A stretch of DNA of 64,000 nucleotides from Leisingera sp. NJS204 (GCF_004123675.1 NZ_CP035417.1:1355501-1419500); one strand, 5' to 3'. Positions 26,206-35,603 are shown, numbered from the stretch's first letter. Notes: generated from the letters alone by a model not told the origin. Numbers and translations: made by a program.

Positions 26206-27471
26206 TCAGTCCAGCGCGCGCCAGCCGATGTCGCGGCGGAAGAACCCTTGCGGCCAATCAACCCCGTCAACCATCGCATAGGCGCGGTCGCGGGCCTCCT
26301 GCAGGGTTTCACCGCGGGCGGTCACGTTCAAAACCCGGCCGCCGGCTGCCAGCACCTTGCCGTTTTCTGCCTTGGTACCGGCGTGAAAGACCATGTTGCT
26401 GCTGTCCTCGGGCAGGGCCTTCAGCCCCTTGATTTCCGACCTTTTTTGGTAAGATCCGGGATAGCCCTCAGCGGCCATTACCACCGTGATCGCATGGTCG
26501 TCGCCCCAGTTCACCTGCGCCTCAGCCAGGCGGCCCTCAGCCGCGGCGTGCATCAGGTCCAGCGCCTGCGCGCCCAGGCGCATCATCAGCACCTGGCATT
26601 CCGGATCGCCAAAGCGGACGTTGTATTCCACCAGCCGGGGCTGCCCGTCCTGGATCATCAGACCGGCATAAAGCACGCCCTGATAAGGCATGCCGCGCTC
26701 GGCCATCACCCGCATGGTGGGCTTGACGATGTCTTCCATCGCGCGGGCTTCGACTTCAGCGGACAGAACCGGGGCGGGGGAGTAGGCGCCCATGCCGCCG
26801 GTGTTGGGGCCGGTGTCGCCTTCACCCACGCGCTTGTGATCCTGGGCCGAACCGATCGCCAGTACGTCCTCACCGTCCACCAGCACAAACAAGGACGCCT
26901 CTTCGCCTTCCATGAACTCCTCGATCACCACCTCGGCGCCGGCCCCGCCAAAGGCGCCGCCGAACATGTCGTCGATGGCGGCGATGGCTTCGTCCTCGGT
27001 CATTGCGATGATCACGCCTTTGCCGGCGGCCAGCCCGTCGGCCTTGACCACAGTGGGTGCGCCGTGTTCGCGCACATGCGCCTTGGCAGCCTCTGCCTCG
27101 GTGAAATGGCCATAGCCAGCGGTGGGCGCATTCGCTGCGTCGCAGACTTCCTTGGTAAAGCTTTTGGAGGCTTCCAGCTTCGCCGCCGCCTCAGACGGGC
27201 CGAACACCAAGAGACCTGCCTCGCGCAGGCGGTCAGCCACCCCTGCAGCCAGCGGCGCTTCGGGGCCGATAATCACGAAATCAATGGCGTTTTCCTCGGC
27301 AAAACCGGCTACGGCACCGCCATCCTCGGTATCAAACGACGCGCAATCGGCGATCTGCGCGATCCCTGCGTTGCCCGGCGCCACGATCAGCTTGTCGCAT
27401 TTCGGGTTCTGCATCACCGCCCAGGCCAAGCTGTGTTCGCGCCCGCCGCTGCCAAGGATAAGGATGTTCAT
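26206..27471 (-). CDS. purD: Phosphoribosylamine-glycine ligase
   Basis: ATP-grasp enzyme making GAR, step two of purine synthesis. 421 residues starting MNILILGSGGREHSLAWAV. Motifs include IIGPEAPLAAGVADRL, VVKADGLAAGKGVIIA (ATP binding), EEFMEGEEASLFVLVDG, and PNTGGMGAYSPAP. The C-terminal AIRS-like region ends with GFFRRDIGWRALD. Complete and normal in length. Divergent from xseA with 135 bp between them. Confidence 0.97.
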   Translation of the reverse strand: MNILILGSGGREHSLAWAVMQNPKCDKLIVAPGNAGIAQIADCASFDTEDGGAVAGFAEENAIDFVIIGPEAPLAAGVADRLREAGLLVFGPSEAAAKLEASKSFTKEVCDAANAPTAGYGHFTEAEAAKAHVREHGAPTVVKADGLAAGKGVIIAMTEDEAIAAIDDMFGGAFGGAGAEVVIEEFMEGEEASLFVLVDGEDVLAIGSAQDHKRVGEGDTGPNTGGMGAYSPAPVLSAEVEARAMEDIVKPTMRVMAERGMPYQGVLYAGLMIQDGQPRLVEYNVRFGDPECQVLMMRLGAQALDLMHAAAEGRLAEAQVNWGDDHAITVVMAAEGYPGSYQKRSEIKGLKALPEDSSNMVFHAGTKAENGKVLAAGGRVLNVTARGETLQEARDRAYAMVDGVDWPQGFFRRDIGWRALD

Positions 27472-27606
27472 CTGCGTCTACTCCGATCTGACTGAGCCGA
27501 GAGGCGTCCCGGTGCTGTCCGGGGCTTGCCTTGCTTGCGGCGGGTTCTATGCTGCGCGCGAATTCAAAACAAGACCAGCCGCAAGCCGCAGGAGAGCAGC
27601 CCCGCA

Positions 27607-29100
27607 ATGTCCGATCTGTTTGATGATCCAAAACCGGGGCAGAACGCGCCCGAATTCACCGTCTCGGAACTCTCCGGCGAGGTGAAGCGCACGCTGGAGG
27701 GCACCTTCGGCCGCATCCGGGTCAAGGGTGAGGTGGGGCGTGTGTTCAAGGCGCGCTCCGGGCATTTGTACTACGATATCAAGGACGACCGCTCGGTGCT
27801 GGCATGCACCACCTGGAAAGGGCAGGTTTCCAGCCTGTCGGTGGTGCCCGAGGAGGGGCTGGAGGTGGTCGTCACCGGCCGGCTGACCGCATTCGGCGCC
27901 CAGTCCAAATACAACATGAATGTGGACGAAGTTGCGGTTGCGGGCCAGGGCGCGCTGATGGCGCTGCTGGAAAAGCGCAAAAAACAGCTGGAGGCAGAGG
28001 GGCTGTTTGCCCCGGAACGCAAAGCGCCGCTGCCATACCTTCCGCAGATCATCGGCGTGGTGACATCGCCGTCGGGCGCGGTGATCCGCGATATCCTGCA
28101 CCGGTTGCGCGACCGTTTCCCGCGCAAGGTGCTGGTCTGGCCGGTGGCTGTCCAAGGACAGAACTGTGCAGGCGAAGTGGCCCGCGCCATCGAAGGTTTC
28201 AACCGTCTGACCCCTGGCGGCGCGCTGCCGCGGCCCGATCTGATCATTGTCGCCCGCGGCGGCGGCTCGATCGAGGATCTTTGGGGCTTCAACGAGGAGA
28301 TCGTAGCGCGGGCTGCGGCGGCCTCGAAGATCCCGCTGATCTCGGCGGTGGGGCATGAGACGGATACCACGCTGATTGATTTTGTCTCCGACCGCCGGGC
28401 GCCGACGCCGACGGCGGCGGCGGAACTGGCGGTTCCTGTACGGCTGGAACTGATGGCCTGGGCCGAGACCCAGGGCGCGCGGCTCACCCGCGCCGCAGGC
28501 CAGGCGGTGCAGCAGCGGCGCCAGCGGCTGAATGATCTGGCCCGCGCGCTGCCCAAGCCCGACACGTTGCTGGAAACCCCGCGCCAGCGGCTCGACCGGA
28601 TTTCCGACCGGCTGCCGGGCGCGCTGATCTCCGGTGTGCAGCGCCGCCGGGTGTATCTGAGTGAAACAGCTGCCAGCTTACGCCCCGCCACCCTGCGCCA
28701 ATTGGTGCAAGGCCGCCGCGACCGGCTGCAAAACCTGTCCTCCCGCCTGACCCTGCGCCCGATCCAGCGCGAGATCACAGCCCGCAAGGACGCGCTGGGC
28801 CGTCTGGCGCAGCGGCTGGATGCGGCACAGTCGCTGCGTCTCGACCGCCAGCGCCAAAACCTCTCTGCCGCAGGCCGCCAGCTGGAGATCCTAAGCTACA
28901 AATCCACGCTGGAGCGCGGCTATGCGGTGGTGCGTTCGGGCGCCGGGATCCTCACCACCAAGGCCGCTGCGGCCAAGGCCGGCCCGTTGCAGATCGAATT
29001 TGCCGACGGCATGCTGGACCTGGAGGAGGGCATCGCGGATCCTGGTTCCCTGACCGCTGCAGCGAAACCGTCCGGCGGCGGTCAGGGCTCGCTGTTCTAG
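27607..29100 (+). CDS. xseA: Exodeoxyribonuclease VII large subunit
   Basis: Processive single-strand exonuclease acting with XseB. The start at 27607 gives 497 residues. The N-terminal OB fold (about 15-110) holds EFTVSELSGEVKRTLEGTFG and VRVKGEV-like strands. The catalytic core has GVVTSPSGAVIRDI, LIIVARGGGSIEDLWGFNEE and ISAVGHETDTTLIDFV. A coiled-coil helical arm and a C-terminal strand-rich segment (KSTLERGYAVVRSG) follow. xseB is not adjacent. An in-frame upstream ATG at 27526 is unlikely. Confidence 0.96.
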   Translation: MSDLFDDPKPGQNAPEFTVSELSGEVKRTLEGTFGRIRVKGEVGRVFKARSGHLYYDIKDDRSVLACTTWKGQVSSLSVVPEEGLEVVVTGRLTAFGAQSKYNMNVDEVAVAGQGALMALLEKRKKQLEAEGLFAPERKAPLPYLPQIIGVVTSPSGAVIRDILHRLRDRFPRKVLVWPVAVQGQNCAGEVARAIEGFNRLTPGGALPRPDLIIVARGGGSIEDLWGFNEEIVARAAAASKIPLISAVGHETDTTLIDFVSDRRAPTPTAAAELAVPVRLELMAWAETQGARLTRAAGQAVQQRRQRLNDLARALPKPDTLLETPRQRLDRISDRLPGALISGVQRRRVYLSETAASLRPATLRQLVQGRRDRLQNLSSRLTLRPIQREITARKDALGRLAQRLDAAQSLRLDRQRQNLSAAGRQLEILSYKSTLERGYAVVRSGAGILTTKAAAAKAGPLQIEFADGMLDLEEGIADPGSLTAAAKPSGGGQGSLF

Positions 29101-29131
29101 CTTCTTTCTGGTCTGAAATACCCAGCCCGCC

Positions 29132-29530
29132 TCAGACACCGGCGTCCGGGCCGTAGCACAGCATTTCCTCGCCGATGTCTTCGGCCTCGTATAATTCGGT
29201 CGAGGCCGGGTCATCCTCAAACCGGGCAGTCAGCCCGCCGGGGGTGATTTCAAAGCTCCAGCACTGCGGATCGCCCCGGTTTTCATAGACAAAACAGATC
29301 CGGCCTGCGTCCTCGTACCAGCTGCCCTCCTGGCATCTGCCGTCCAGAAAGGACCAGACCACCCGCCGCCCGGGCAGATAGCGCTCTACCCCGTACATAC
29401 TGCCGCCAAAGCCATAAAACAGGGTGCGGCCCTGAGTGTAGCGGTCGAATTGGTCGGCGTTCAGCGGCTCGGCAGCACGCAACGGCCCATTGAGGGCGGC
29501 AACCAGGGGAATCAGCATCAGGCAGCGCAT
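29132..29530 (-). CDS. Small secreted protein of unknown function
   Basis: 132 residues from ATG 29530, with a signal peptide (MRCLMLIPLVAALNGPLRAA). The mature part contains RTLFYGFGGSMYGVERYLPG, WSFLDGRCQEGSWYED and CFVYEN followed by QCWSFE, with four cysteines that could form two disulfides. The pattern (a substrate-like beta fold with WS(F)xDGxCxxGxWYE) recurs in exported roseobacter hypotheticals, but I know no function. A longer start at 29599 would mask the signal peptide. Confidence 0.75.
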   Translation of the reverse strand: MRCLMLIPLVAALNGPLRAAEPLNADQFDRYTQGRTLFYGFGGSMYGVERYLPGRRVVWSFLDGRCQEGSWYEDAGRICFVYENRGDPQCWSFEITPGGLTARFEDDPASTELYEAEDIGEEMLCYGPDAGV

Positions 29531-29703
29531 GGGGTCACTGTGCCAGAGTGTCCGGGTCCCGGCCAAGGGAAACACGCCGGCTGCAAATACGGGCAGCAAA
29601 CGGGCCGTAAAGCGGAGCGGCGCTGCCAGGCTCCCGTTTGGTCACCTTTGACCCGGCGGCTGTCTTGCGGCCAACTGATGCAAACGGGCAGGGAGACAGG
29701 GCC

Positions 29704-30342
29704 ATGATGATGCAAGTGGCGGCGGCAGGGGCAGCGCTCTGCGCCGCCGGGTATTTGGGTCTGACCGCGCAGCCGCCCGGTATTCTGCGCAGCCTGGCAA
29801 AGACCGCAGCGGTTGCGCTTCTGGCGCTTGGCGCCGGGCTGGCAGGGGCACCGCTGCTGCTGGTGCTGGCGCTTGGTCTTTGCGCGCTGGGGGATCTTTT
29901 TCTGTCGCGCGACGGCGAAAGCGCCTTCATGGCGGGCGTGGGGGCCTTTGCCGCAGGGCATCTGGCTTATGCGGCGCTGTTCCTGACCCGTCCGGACAGT
30001 GATCCATCCGGTCTCCTGCACATGCCGGCTGCGCTGATCGCTGCCGGGTTGCTGGTGCTTGGCCTGATCATGACGCAGGTTCTGGCACCGCGGGCGGGCG
30101 CGCTGAAGGGGCCGGTACTGGCCTATATCCCGATCATCCTGGGCATGGGTGCCGCGGCGCTGACGCTTCCGTTTGGCACCTGGGTCTTTGCCGCGGCTTG
30201 TGCCTTCATGCTGTCGGACATGATCCTGGCGGCGGAAACCTTTGTCCTGAGCGCAGAGCACCCGCTGCGGCGGATCACGCCATATGCGGTCTGGGTGCTG
30301 TATTGGGGGGCGCAAGCCGGGTTTCTGGCTGCATTTTCCTGA
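29704..30342 (+). CDS. Lysoplasmalogenase / YhhN-family membrane protein
   Basis: 212 residues with about eight hydrophobic helices. The conserved ALGLCALGDLFLSRDGESAF (second-to-third helix) and AFMLSDMILAAETF carry the acidic residues expected of the YhhN/TMEM86 family, which hydrolyses the vinyl ether of lysoplasmalogens. GGGAGA-type ribosome binding sequence lies before ATG 29704. Substrate specificity in bacteria is little studied, so the family name is firmer than the activity. Confidence 0.82.
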   Translation: MMMQVAAAGAALCAAGYLGLTAQPPGILRSLAKTAAVALLALGAGLAGAPLLLVLALGLCALGDLFLSRDGESAFMAGVGAFAAGHLAYAALFLTRPDSDPSGLLHMPAALIAAGLLVLGLIMTQVLAPRAGALKGPVLAYIPIILGMGAAALTLPFGTWVFAAACAFMLSDMILAAETFVLSAEHPLRRITPYAVWVLYWGAQAGFLAAFS

Positions 30343-30419
30343 ACCCGGCGGCGCCTTGCGCTTTGCACTCCGGGTAAATCCGCATTAGGTGGGGGGCAGA
30401 CCCTTTTGCGGAGACCAAG

Positions 30420-31595
30420 ATGGCGTTTTTCTCAAAGCTCAAGGAGCGGCTGTTCAAATCCTCCTCCAAGCTCGAGCAGGGGCTCGATGCGATTGTCGAG
30501 GAGGGGGCGGAGGACAGTGCAGCCGAGGCGCTGGAAGCACTGACAGACACACCGGCTGTCACGCCTGAACAGCCCGCCCCGGCGCCTGTGCCGCATCCGG
30601 CGCCGCAACAACCGGAACCTGAGCCGCAACCGGCGCCTGAGCCCGCTCCGCAGCCTGCCGCCGCACCTGAACCGGCACCCGCAGCGGACCCTGAGCCACA
30701 GAAAAAGTCCCCGGGCCTTCTGGGCCGTCTTATGGGCCGCAGTGCTGTTGCCGAACCGCGCCGGGCGCTGGATGACGGCATGCTGGAGCAGCTGGAAGAG
30801 CTGCTGATTGCTGCTGACATGGGGGTGGATACGGCACTGCGCGTGACCGCTAACCTGGCCGAGGGGCGGATGGGCAAGAAGGTGTCCTCCCGCGAGATCA
30901 AGGAACTGCTGGCGCAGGAAGTTGCGCGCATCATGGAGCCGGTGGCCAAACCGCTGCCGATCTATGCAAAGCGCCCGCAGGTGGTGCTGGTGGTCGGGGT
31001 CAACGGCTCCGGCAAGACGACCACCATCGGCAAGCTGGCCAGCCAGTTCAAAGGTGCCGGCAAGAAGGTGGTGATTGCCGCAGGCGACACATTCCGCGCC
31101 GCGGCGGTGGAACAATTGCAGGTCTGGGGCGACCGTGCGGGCGTGCCGGTGCTGACAGCACCCGAAGGCTCCGACCCGGCCTCGCTGGCGTTTGATGCGA
31201 TGACACGCGCGCAGGAAGACGGCGCAGACCTCCTGATGATCGACACCGCCGGCCGGCTGCAGAACCGGGCCGATCTGATGGAAGAGCTGTCGAAAATTGT
31301 CCGGGTGATCCGCAAGAAGGATGAAACAGCACCGCATAACACCCTGCTGGTGCTGGATGCGACCACTGGCCAGAACGCGCTGAGCCAGGTGGGTACCTTC
31401 CAGAAACTGGCGGATGTCTCAGGCCTGGTGATGACCAAGCTGGACGGCACCGCCAAGGGCGGCGTGCTGGTGGCGCTGGCGGACAAGTTCGGCCTGCCGA
31501 TCCACGCCATCGGTGTGGGTGAGCAGATCGACGACCTCGCCCCCTTCGATCCCGGGGAGTTCGCCGCCGCTCTGACCGGTTTGGAAAAGTCCTGA
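30420..31595 (+). CDS. ftsY: Signal recognition particle receptor FtsY
   Basis: GTPase that docks SRP-ribosome complexes to SecYEG. 391 residues: an acidic, Pro/Ala/Glu-rich A domain (about 15-100) and then the NG domain. G motifs: VVGVNGSGKTTTIGKLASQF (P-loop), AAGDTFRAAAVEQLQ, LLMIDTAGRLQNR, TKLDGTAKGG and GVGEQIDDLAPF. Complete. It precedes an EamA transporter and yciB in the same direction, a common Rhodobacterales order. Confidence 0.97.
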   Translation: MAFFSKLKERLFKSSSKLEQGLDAIVEEGAEDSAAEALEALTDTPAVTPEQPAPAPVPHPAPQQPEPEPQPAPEPAPQPAAAPEPAPAADPEPQKKSPGLLGRLMGRSAVAEPRRALDDGMLEQLEELLIAADMGVDTALRVTANLAEGRMGKKVSSREIKELLAQEVARIMEPVAKPLPIYAKRPQVVLVVGVNGSGKTTTIGKLASQFKGAGKKVVIAAGDTFRAAAVEQLQVWGDRAGVPVLTAPEGSDPASLAFDAMTRAQEDGADLLMIDTAGRLQNRADLMEELSKIVRVIRKKDETAPHNTLLVLDATTGQNALSQVGTFQKLADVSGLVMTKLDGTAKGGVLVALADKFGLPIHAIGVGEQIDDLAPFDPGEFAAALTGLEKS

Positions 31596-31683
31596 TCCAT
31601 TTCTTCCTCTGGCCGGAAGTATCCTCCGGGGGACCGGGGGTGGAAAACCCCCGGCGCCTTCCTCCAGCGCAAAGGCGGCTGAT

Positions 31684-32586
31684 TTGAGCGAGTGGCTGAT
31701 CTCCCTGGAAGGCACCGAGGCCGGGCACCAGGCAGCGCTGTTTCTGGCCATCTGGGCCGCATTCCTGCATGCGGTCTTCGGCGCGCTGCAGAAGGGTCGG
31801 CATGATCCCTGGCTGTCGCGCGGGGCGATTGATTTTTCCTACTGCGTGATGGCGGCGCCCTTTGCGCTGTTTGTGGTGCCTTGGCCGGAGCCGCATATGT
31901 GGCTGATCTTCGCTGTCGCCTGGGTGATCCACGTCTTTTACAAACTGTTCCAGGCGCTGGCCTACACCAAGGGCAGCTACACCGTGGTCTACCCGGTGGT
32001 GCGCGGGACCGGGCCGCTGTTCACGGTGATCGGTTCCTTTTTCCTGTTCGGCGAGCTGTTCACCCCGGTGCAATGGCTGGGGGTGGCGGTGCTGCTGGCC
32101 GGGATCTTCGGTCTGGCGGGGTACAACTACCGCTACCTGACGGTGAACCGCGACACGCTGGTGCCGGCGCTGGTGCTGGCGGTGATCACTGGGTTGTTTG
32201 TGGCGGGCTACACCACATATGACGCCTATGGCATCCGGGCGACCGCGGATCCGTTCACCTTTCTGGCGTGGTTCTTCATGATCGACGGGCTGGTGTTTCC
32301 GGTGATTGCCTTTACCCGCTGGCGGCGAATGCCCGCGCCGCCGGCACCTGGGCCGCTGATGGTCCGTGGCTTCTTTGGCGGGCTGCTCGCCTTTGCGTCC
32401 TTTGGTGCGATCATGCTGGCCACAAGGCTGGACAAGGTCGGGGAGGCGGCGGTGCTGCGCGAGACCTCCACCGTGTTTGCCGCCCTCATCGGCTGGCTGG
32501 TGCTGAAGGAAACCGTGGGGCCGCGCCGGATTGCCTTGATGGCTTTGATCGCGCTGGGCGCCGTGATAGTGGAAATTGGCGGCTGA
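31684..32586 (+). CDS. EamA-family transporter
   Basis: 300 residues with about ten membrane helices in two EamA repeats; the first contains FQALAYTKGSYTVVYPVVRG and the second ATRLDKVGEAAVLRETSTVF, each followed by the conserved (L)GE(L)/KE helix. The best start is a TTG at 31684 following GGCGGCTGA. Located between ftsY and yciB. Transported compound unknown. Confidence 0.83.
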   Translation: MSEWLISLEGTEAGHQAALFLAIWAAFLHAVFGALQKGRHDPWLSRGAIDFSYCVMAAPFALFVVPWPEPHMWLIFAVAWVIHVFYKLFQALAYTKGSYTVVYPVVRGTGPLFTVIGSFFLFGELFTPVQWLGVAVLLAGIFGLAGYNYRYLTVNRDTLVPALVLAVITGLFVAGYTTYDAYGIRATADPFTFLAWFFMIDGLVFPVIAFTRWRRMPAPPAPGPLMVRGFFGGLLAFASFGAIMLATRLDKVGEAAVLRETSTVFAALIGWLVLKETVGPRRIALMALIALGAVIVEIGG

Positions 32587-32615
32587 GACCGCGCGCAGAA
32601 CTGACAGGAGGCCCC

Positions 32616-33227
32616 ATGGCCGCAAAGAAGATCAACCCGACCCTGAAGATGCTGTTGGAATTGGGCCCGATTGTCATCTTTTTCATCGGATATCTGAAGC
32701 TGAAGGATGAGGTGTTTCTGATCAGCGGCCATGAGTACAAGGGCTTTATCGTGATCACCGCGGCGTTTATTCCGCTGATGGTGGCGTCCACGCTCGCCCT
32801 GTGGAAGCTGACCGGGCATCTGTCGCGGATGCAATTCGCGACCCTGGTGCTGGTGGTGCTGTTCGGCGGCATGTCGGTGTGGTTCAACGACGACCGGTTC
32901 ATCAAGATGAAGCCGACGATGCTGTATCTGCTGTTCGGCGGGCTTCTGGGCATCGGTCTTATGCGCGGGCAAAGCTGGCTGAAGGTGGTGATGGAGGAAG
33001 TCATGCCGCTGCAGCAGGAGGGCTGGATGATCCTGACCCGGCGGCTGTGCGTTTTTTTCTTTGGCCTGGCGGTGGCAAACGAGCTGATCTGGCGGACCCA
33101 AAGCACCGACACCTGGGTCTATTTCAAAACCTTCGGCCTGCCGGTGGCGATGTTTGCCTTCTTCATGATGCAGGGGCAGCTGTTGCAGAAATTCGGGATC
33201 GAGGAAGAGGCCGGACCAGCGGAGTAA
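32616..33227 (+). CDS. yciB: Inner-membrane septation-type protein YciB
   Basis: 203 residues from ATG 32616, preceded by a perfect AGGAGG at 32606-32611. Five to six helices. The family opening LKMLLELGPIVIFFIGYLK and the end NELIWRTQSTDTWVYFKTFG are diagnostic of YciB/IspZ. It is linked in other bacteria to cell-envelope synthesis and division. A short hairpin followed by T-run lies about 125 bp downstream. Confidence 0.93.
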   Translation: MAAKKINPTLKMLLELGPIVIFFIGYLKLKDEVFLISGHEYKGFIVITAAFIPLMVASTLALWKLTGHLSRMQFATLVLVVLFGGMSVWFNDDRFIKMKPTMLYLLFGGLLGIGLMRGQSWLKVVMEEVMPLQQEGWMILTRRLCVFFFGLAVANELIWRTQSTDTWVYFKTFGLPVAMFAFFMMQGQLLQKFGIEEEAGPAE

Positions 33228-33352
33228 TCTGCGGCTGACAGGGGCGGGCTCCCGCGCCTTTGCCCCTCATCCAGGATGAGGCGCAAAGCCTTGGGCCGGG
33301 CAGCGCACCTGCGCTGCGCTGCGGCATCGCTTCTTTCTGGTCTTAAATACCC

Positions 33353-33371
33353 GCGCCGCAGGCGCCCTTTT
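33353..33371 (+). terminator. Possible terminator after yciB
   Basis: GCGCC-GCA-GGCGC followed by CCTTTTT. The stem is only 5 bp, so it is weak, but GC content and T-run fit. It lies at the 3' end of the convergent GST gene. Confidence 0.45.
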
Positions 33372-33375
33372 TGCA

Positions 33376-34059
33376 TCAATTGCCAAACAACACCTGCTGC
33401 GCCTTGGTGTCCGAGCGGTCGCCGCGTAGCTCTGCATGCAGCGCCCGGCCCGCTACCACACCAGGGCGGGACCACATCAGCTCCAGCCAGCGGGCGAGAT
33501 GCGGTTTGTCCTCCACTACCTGCTGCTGGCCTTCCCACAGCGAGGCCCAGGGCCAGACCGCCATATCGGCAATTGTGCAGTCCGGTCCCGCCACATACTC
33601 ATTCTCCGCCAGCTGCCGGTCCAGAACTCCGTAAAGGCGGGCCACCTCGTTCCGGTAGCGGTCTTTGGCATAGGGCAGATCCTCGGGCGCGTATTTCAGG
33701 AAATGGTGCGCCTGGCCCGCCATCGGCCCGACCCCGCCCATCTGCCACATCAGCCATTGGTCCACTGCCAGCCGGGCGCGTTCATCCGCGCCATAGAACT
33801 GCCCGGTCTTGCGGGCGAGATACTGCAGAATGGCGCCGCTTTCGAACAGGGAAACCGGTGCGCCGCCGGGGCCGTCCGGGTCGATGATCGCAGGCATCCG
33901 GTTGTTGGGGGAGATGTTCAGAAACTCCGGCGCGAATTGGCCGCCGTTGCCAATGTCGATCAGCGTGGCCTGGTAAGGCAGGCCCATCTCCTCCAGGGCA
34001 ATGGAGATTTTCCAGCCGTTCGGCGTTGGCCAGTAATACAGCTGGATCGGCTCCCGCAT
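33376..34059 (-). CDS. Glutathione S-transferase, YfcG/YghU (nu-class) type
   Basis: 227 residues starting MREPIQLYYWPTPNGWKISI, with the TPNGWK loop typical of nu-class disulfide-bond reductases. GNGGQFAPEFLNISPNNRMP supplies the glutathione-binding Asn and cis-Pro; ADMAVWPWAS is the helical-domain N-cap motif. Complete. Divergent from the SAM-II/metZ leader. Likely reduces small disulfides with glutathione, by analogy. Confidence 0.87.
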   Translation of the reverse strand: MREPIQLYYWPTPNGWKISIALEEMGLPYQATLIDIGNGGQFAPEFLNISPNNRMPAIIDPDGPGGAPVSLFESGAILQYLARKTGQFYGADERARLAVDQWLMWQMGGVGPMAGQAHHFLKYAPEDLPYAKDRYRNEVARLYGVLDRQLAENEYVAGPDCTIADMAVWPWASLWEGQQQVVEDKPHLARWLELMWSRPGVVAGRALHAELRGDRSDTKAQQVLFGN

Positions 34060-34161
34060 GGTCGTCCTCCGTCAGATGCCCGGCCACTGGAGCACGGGCA
34101 GCGGTGGTGAGGCAAGAGGCGCCGCCGCTCACTTCCGTGTGACTGGGCGAGACGCTGCCGC

Positions 34162-34190
34162 TTGACCGAATCCCGCAATATGCGTAAAGC
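34162..34190 (+). promoter_or_regulatory. Promoter for metZ
   Basis: TTGACC (34162-34167) and TAAAGC (34185-34190) with exactly 17 bp between them. A start about seven bases after the -10 would place the SAM-II aptamer at the very 5' end of the RNA, as is usual for this riboswitch. Confidence 0.65.
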
Positions 34191-34202
34191 CCGGACATCA
34201 CA

Positions 34203-34260
34203 TCGTGGCGATTTGTTACCGGATTGCGGGCCACGTTAAACACTCCCGCTAAAGAGGTCA
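34203..34260 (+). ncRNA. SAM-II riboswitch aptamer
   Basis: Senses S-adenosylmethionine and reduces expression of the downstream sulfhydrylase. The sequence shows the SAM-II order: CGTGG pairing with CCACG (stem P1; 34204-34208 with 34231-34235), the conserved GATTT in the loop, CCGGATTGC, then GTTAAAC and the 3' GCTAAAGAGG that forms the pseudoknot. It aligns base for base with the conserved positions of the metA-type aptamer I know. It is followed 11 bp later by a terminator hairpin, and then metZ. Confidence 0.9.
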
Positions 34261-34271
34261 GGACGTGAAGG

Positions 34272-34304
34272 ACCCCCTTTCGCTTGGCCGATTGGGGTTT
34301 TTTT
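34272..34304 (+). terminator. Terminator downstream of the SAM-II aptamer
   Basis: ACCCC (34272-34276) pairs with GGGGT (34294-34298), with TCG/CGA pairing inside, followed by a run of seven T. Lying between aptamer and metZ start, it suggests control by premature termination; a purely translational switch would not need it. Confidence 0.8.
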
Positions 34305-34332
34305 ATGCGCGACAGGCGCGAGGAGACAGAAG

Positions 34333-35523
34333 ATGAGCGACAACTGGAACAGCCGCACCAAGCTGGTTCACGCAGGTACCCGCCGCAGCCAGTACAACGA
34401 GGTGAGCGAAGCGATCTTCCTGACCCAGGGCTTTGTCTACGAGAGTGCCGAGCAGGCCGAGGCGCGGTTCATCGAGACCGGCCCGGATGAGTTCATCTAT
34501 GCCCGCTACGGCAACCCGACCGTCGATATGTTCGAAAAGCGCATAGCAGCGCTGGAAGGGGCTGAGGACGCCTTTGCCACTGCTTCCGGCATGGCGGCGG
34601 TCAACGGCGCGCTGACCTCGCTGGTGAAAGCGGGCGATCACATCGTGTCGGCCAAGGCGCTGTTCGGATCCTGCAACTATATCCTGGCGGATGTTCTTGG
34701 CCGCTTCGGGGTCGAGGTAACCTTTATCGACGGCACTGATCTGGATGCCTGGCGGCAGGCCGTGCGCCCGGACACCAAGGCGGTGTTTTTCGAGTCCATG
34801 TCGAACCCGACGCTGGAGGTGATCGATATTGCCGCGGTTGCAAAGATCGCCCATGCAGCAGGCGCGACGGTGGTGGTGGACAACGTGTTCTCGACACCGG
34901 TGTTTTCCCGTGCGATCGAACAGGGCGCCGATGTGGTGATCTATTCCGCAACCAAGCATATCGACGGCCAGGGCCGGGCGCTTGGCGGGGTGGTGCTGGG
35001 CACCAAGGATTTCATCCGCGGCACGCTGGAACCCTATATGAAGCACACCGGCGGCAGTCTCAGCCCGTTCAATGCCTGGGTGATGCTGAAGGGGCTCGAA
35101 ACCATTGACCTGCGGGTCAACGCCCAGGCGGACAGCGCCCTGAAAATCGCCGAAGCGCTGGACGGCCATGCAGCGCTGGAGCGTACCATCTATCCGGGTC
35201 TGAAGGGTCACGCGCAGAACGCATTGGTGCAGGCTCAGCTGGGCGGCAAGGGCGGCACCGTGCTGTCGCTGGACCTGAAGGGGGGCAAGGACGCGGCGTT
35301 CAAGTTCCTGAACGCAATGACCATCCCGGTGATCTCCAACAATCTGGGCGATGCCAAATCCATCGCCACCCACCCGGCTACCACCACCCACCAGCGCCTC
35401 AGCGATGAGCTGAAGGCGGAGCTGGGCATCACGCCCGGCCTGGTGCGCTTTTCGGTCGGGCTGGAGGACGCGGAAGACCTGATCGCCGACCTGAAAGCGG
35501 CGCTGGAGGCGGCGCAGGGCTGA
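34333..35523 (+). CDS. metZ: O-succinylhomoserine sulfhydrylase
   Basis: PLP enzyme making homocysteine from O-succinylhomoserine and sulfide, in methionine synthesis. 396 residues beginning MSDNWNSRTKLVHAGTRRSQ. YARYGNPTVDMFEKRIAALE is the PLP-phosphate region, VVVDNVFSTPVFSRA has the ring-stacking Asp, and VIYSATKHIDGQGRALGG carries the PLP lysine. The HIDGQGR variant is typical of MetZ rather than MetB/MetC. GAGGAGA precedes the ATG. Expression is set by the SAM-II riboswitch. Confidence 0.95.
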   Translation: MSDNWNSRTKLVHAGTRRSQYNEVSEAIFLTQGFVYESAEQAEARFIETGPDEFIYARYGNPTVDMFEKRIAALEGAEDAFATASGMAAVNGALTSLVKAGDHIVSAKALFGSCNYILADVLGRFGVEVTFIDGTDLDAWRQAVRPDTKAVFFESMSNPTLEVIDIAAVAKIAHAAGATVVVDNVFSTPVFSRAIEQGADVVIYSATKHIDGQGRALGGVVLGTKDFIRGTLEPYMKHTGGSLSPFNAWVMLKGLETIDLRVNAQADSALKIAEALDGHAALERTIYPGLKGHAQNALVQAQLGGKGGTVLSLDLKGGKDAAFKFLNAMTIPVISNNLGDAKSIATHPATTTHQRLSDELKAELGITPGLVRFSVGLEDAEDLIADLKAALEAAQG

Positions 35524-35603
35524 GGCGCGCACCCGCCGTCTGCTTCTTTCTGGTGGAAGAAATCTACCGTGTTGCTTTGGTCGATACTTAGCCCCCACGC
35601 CAG

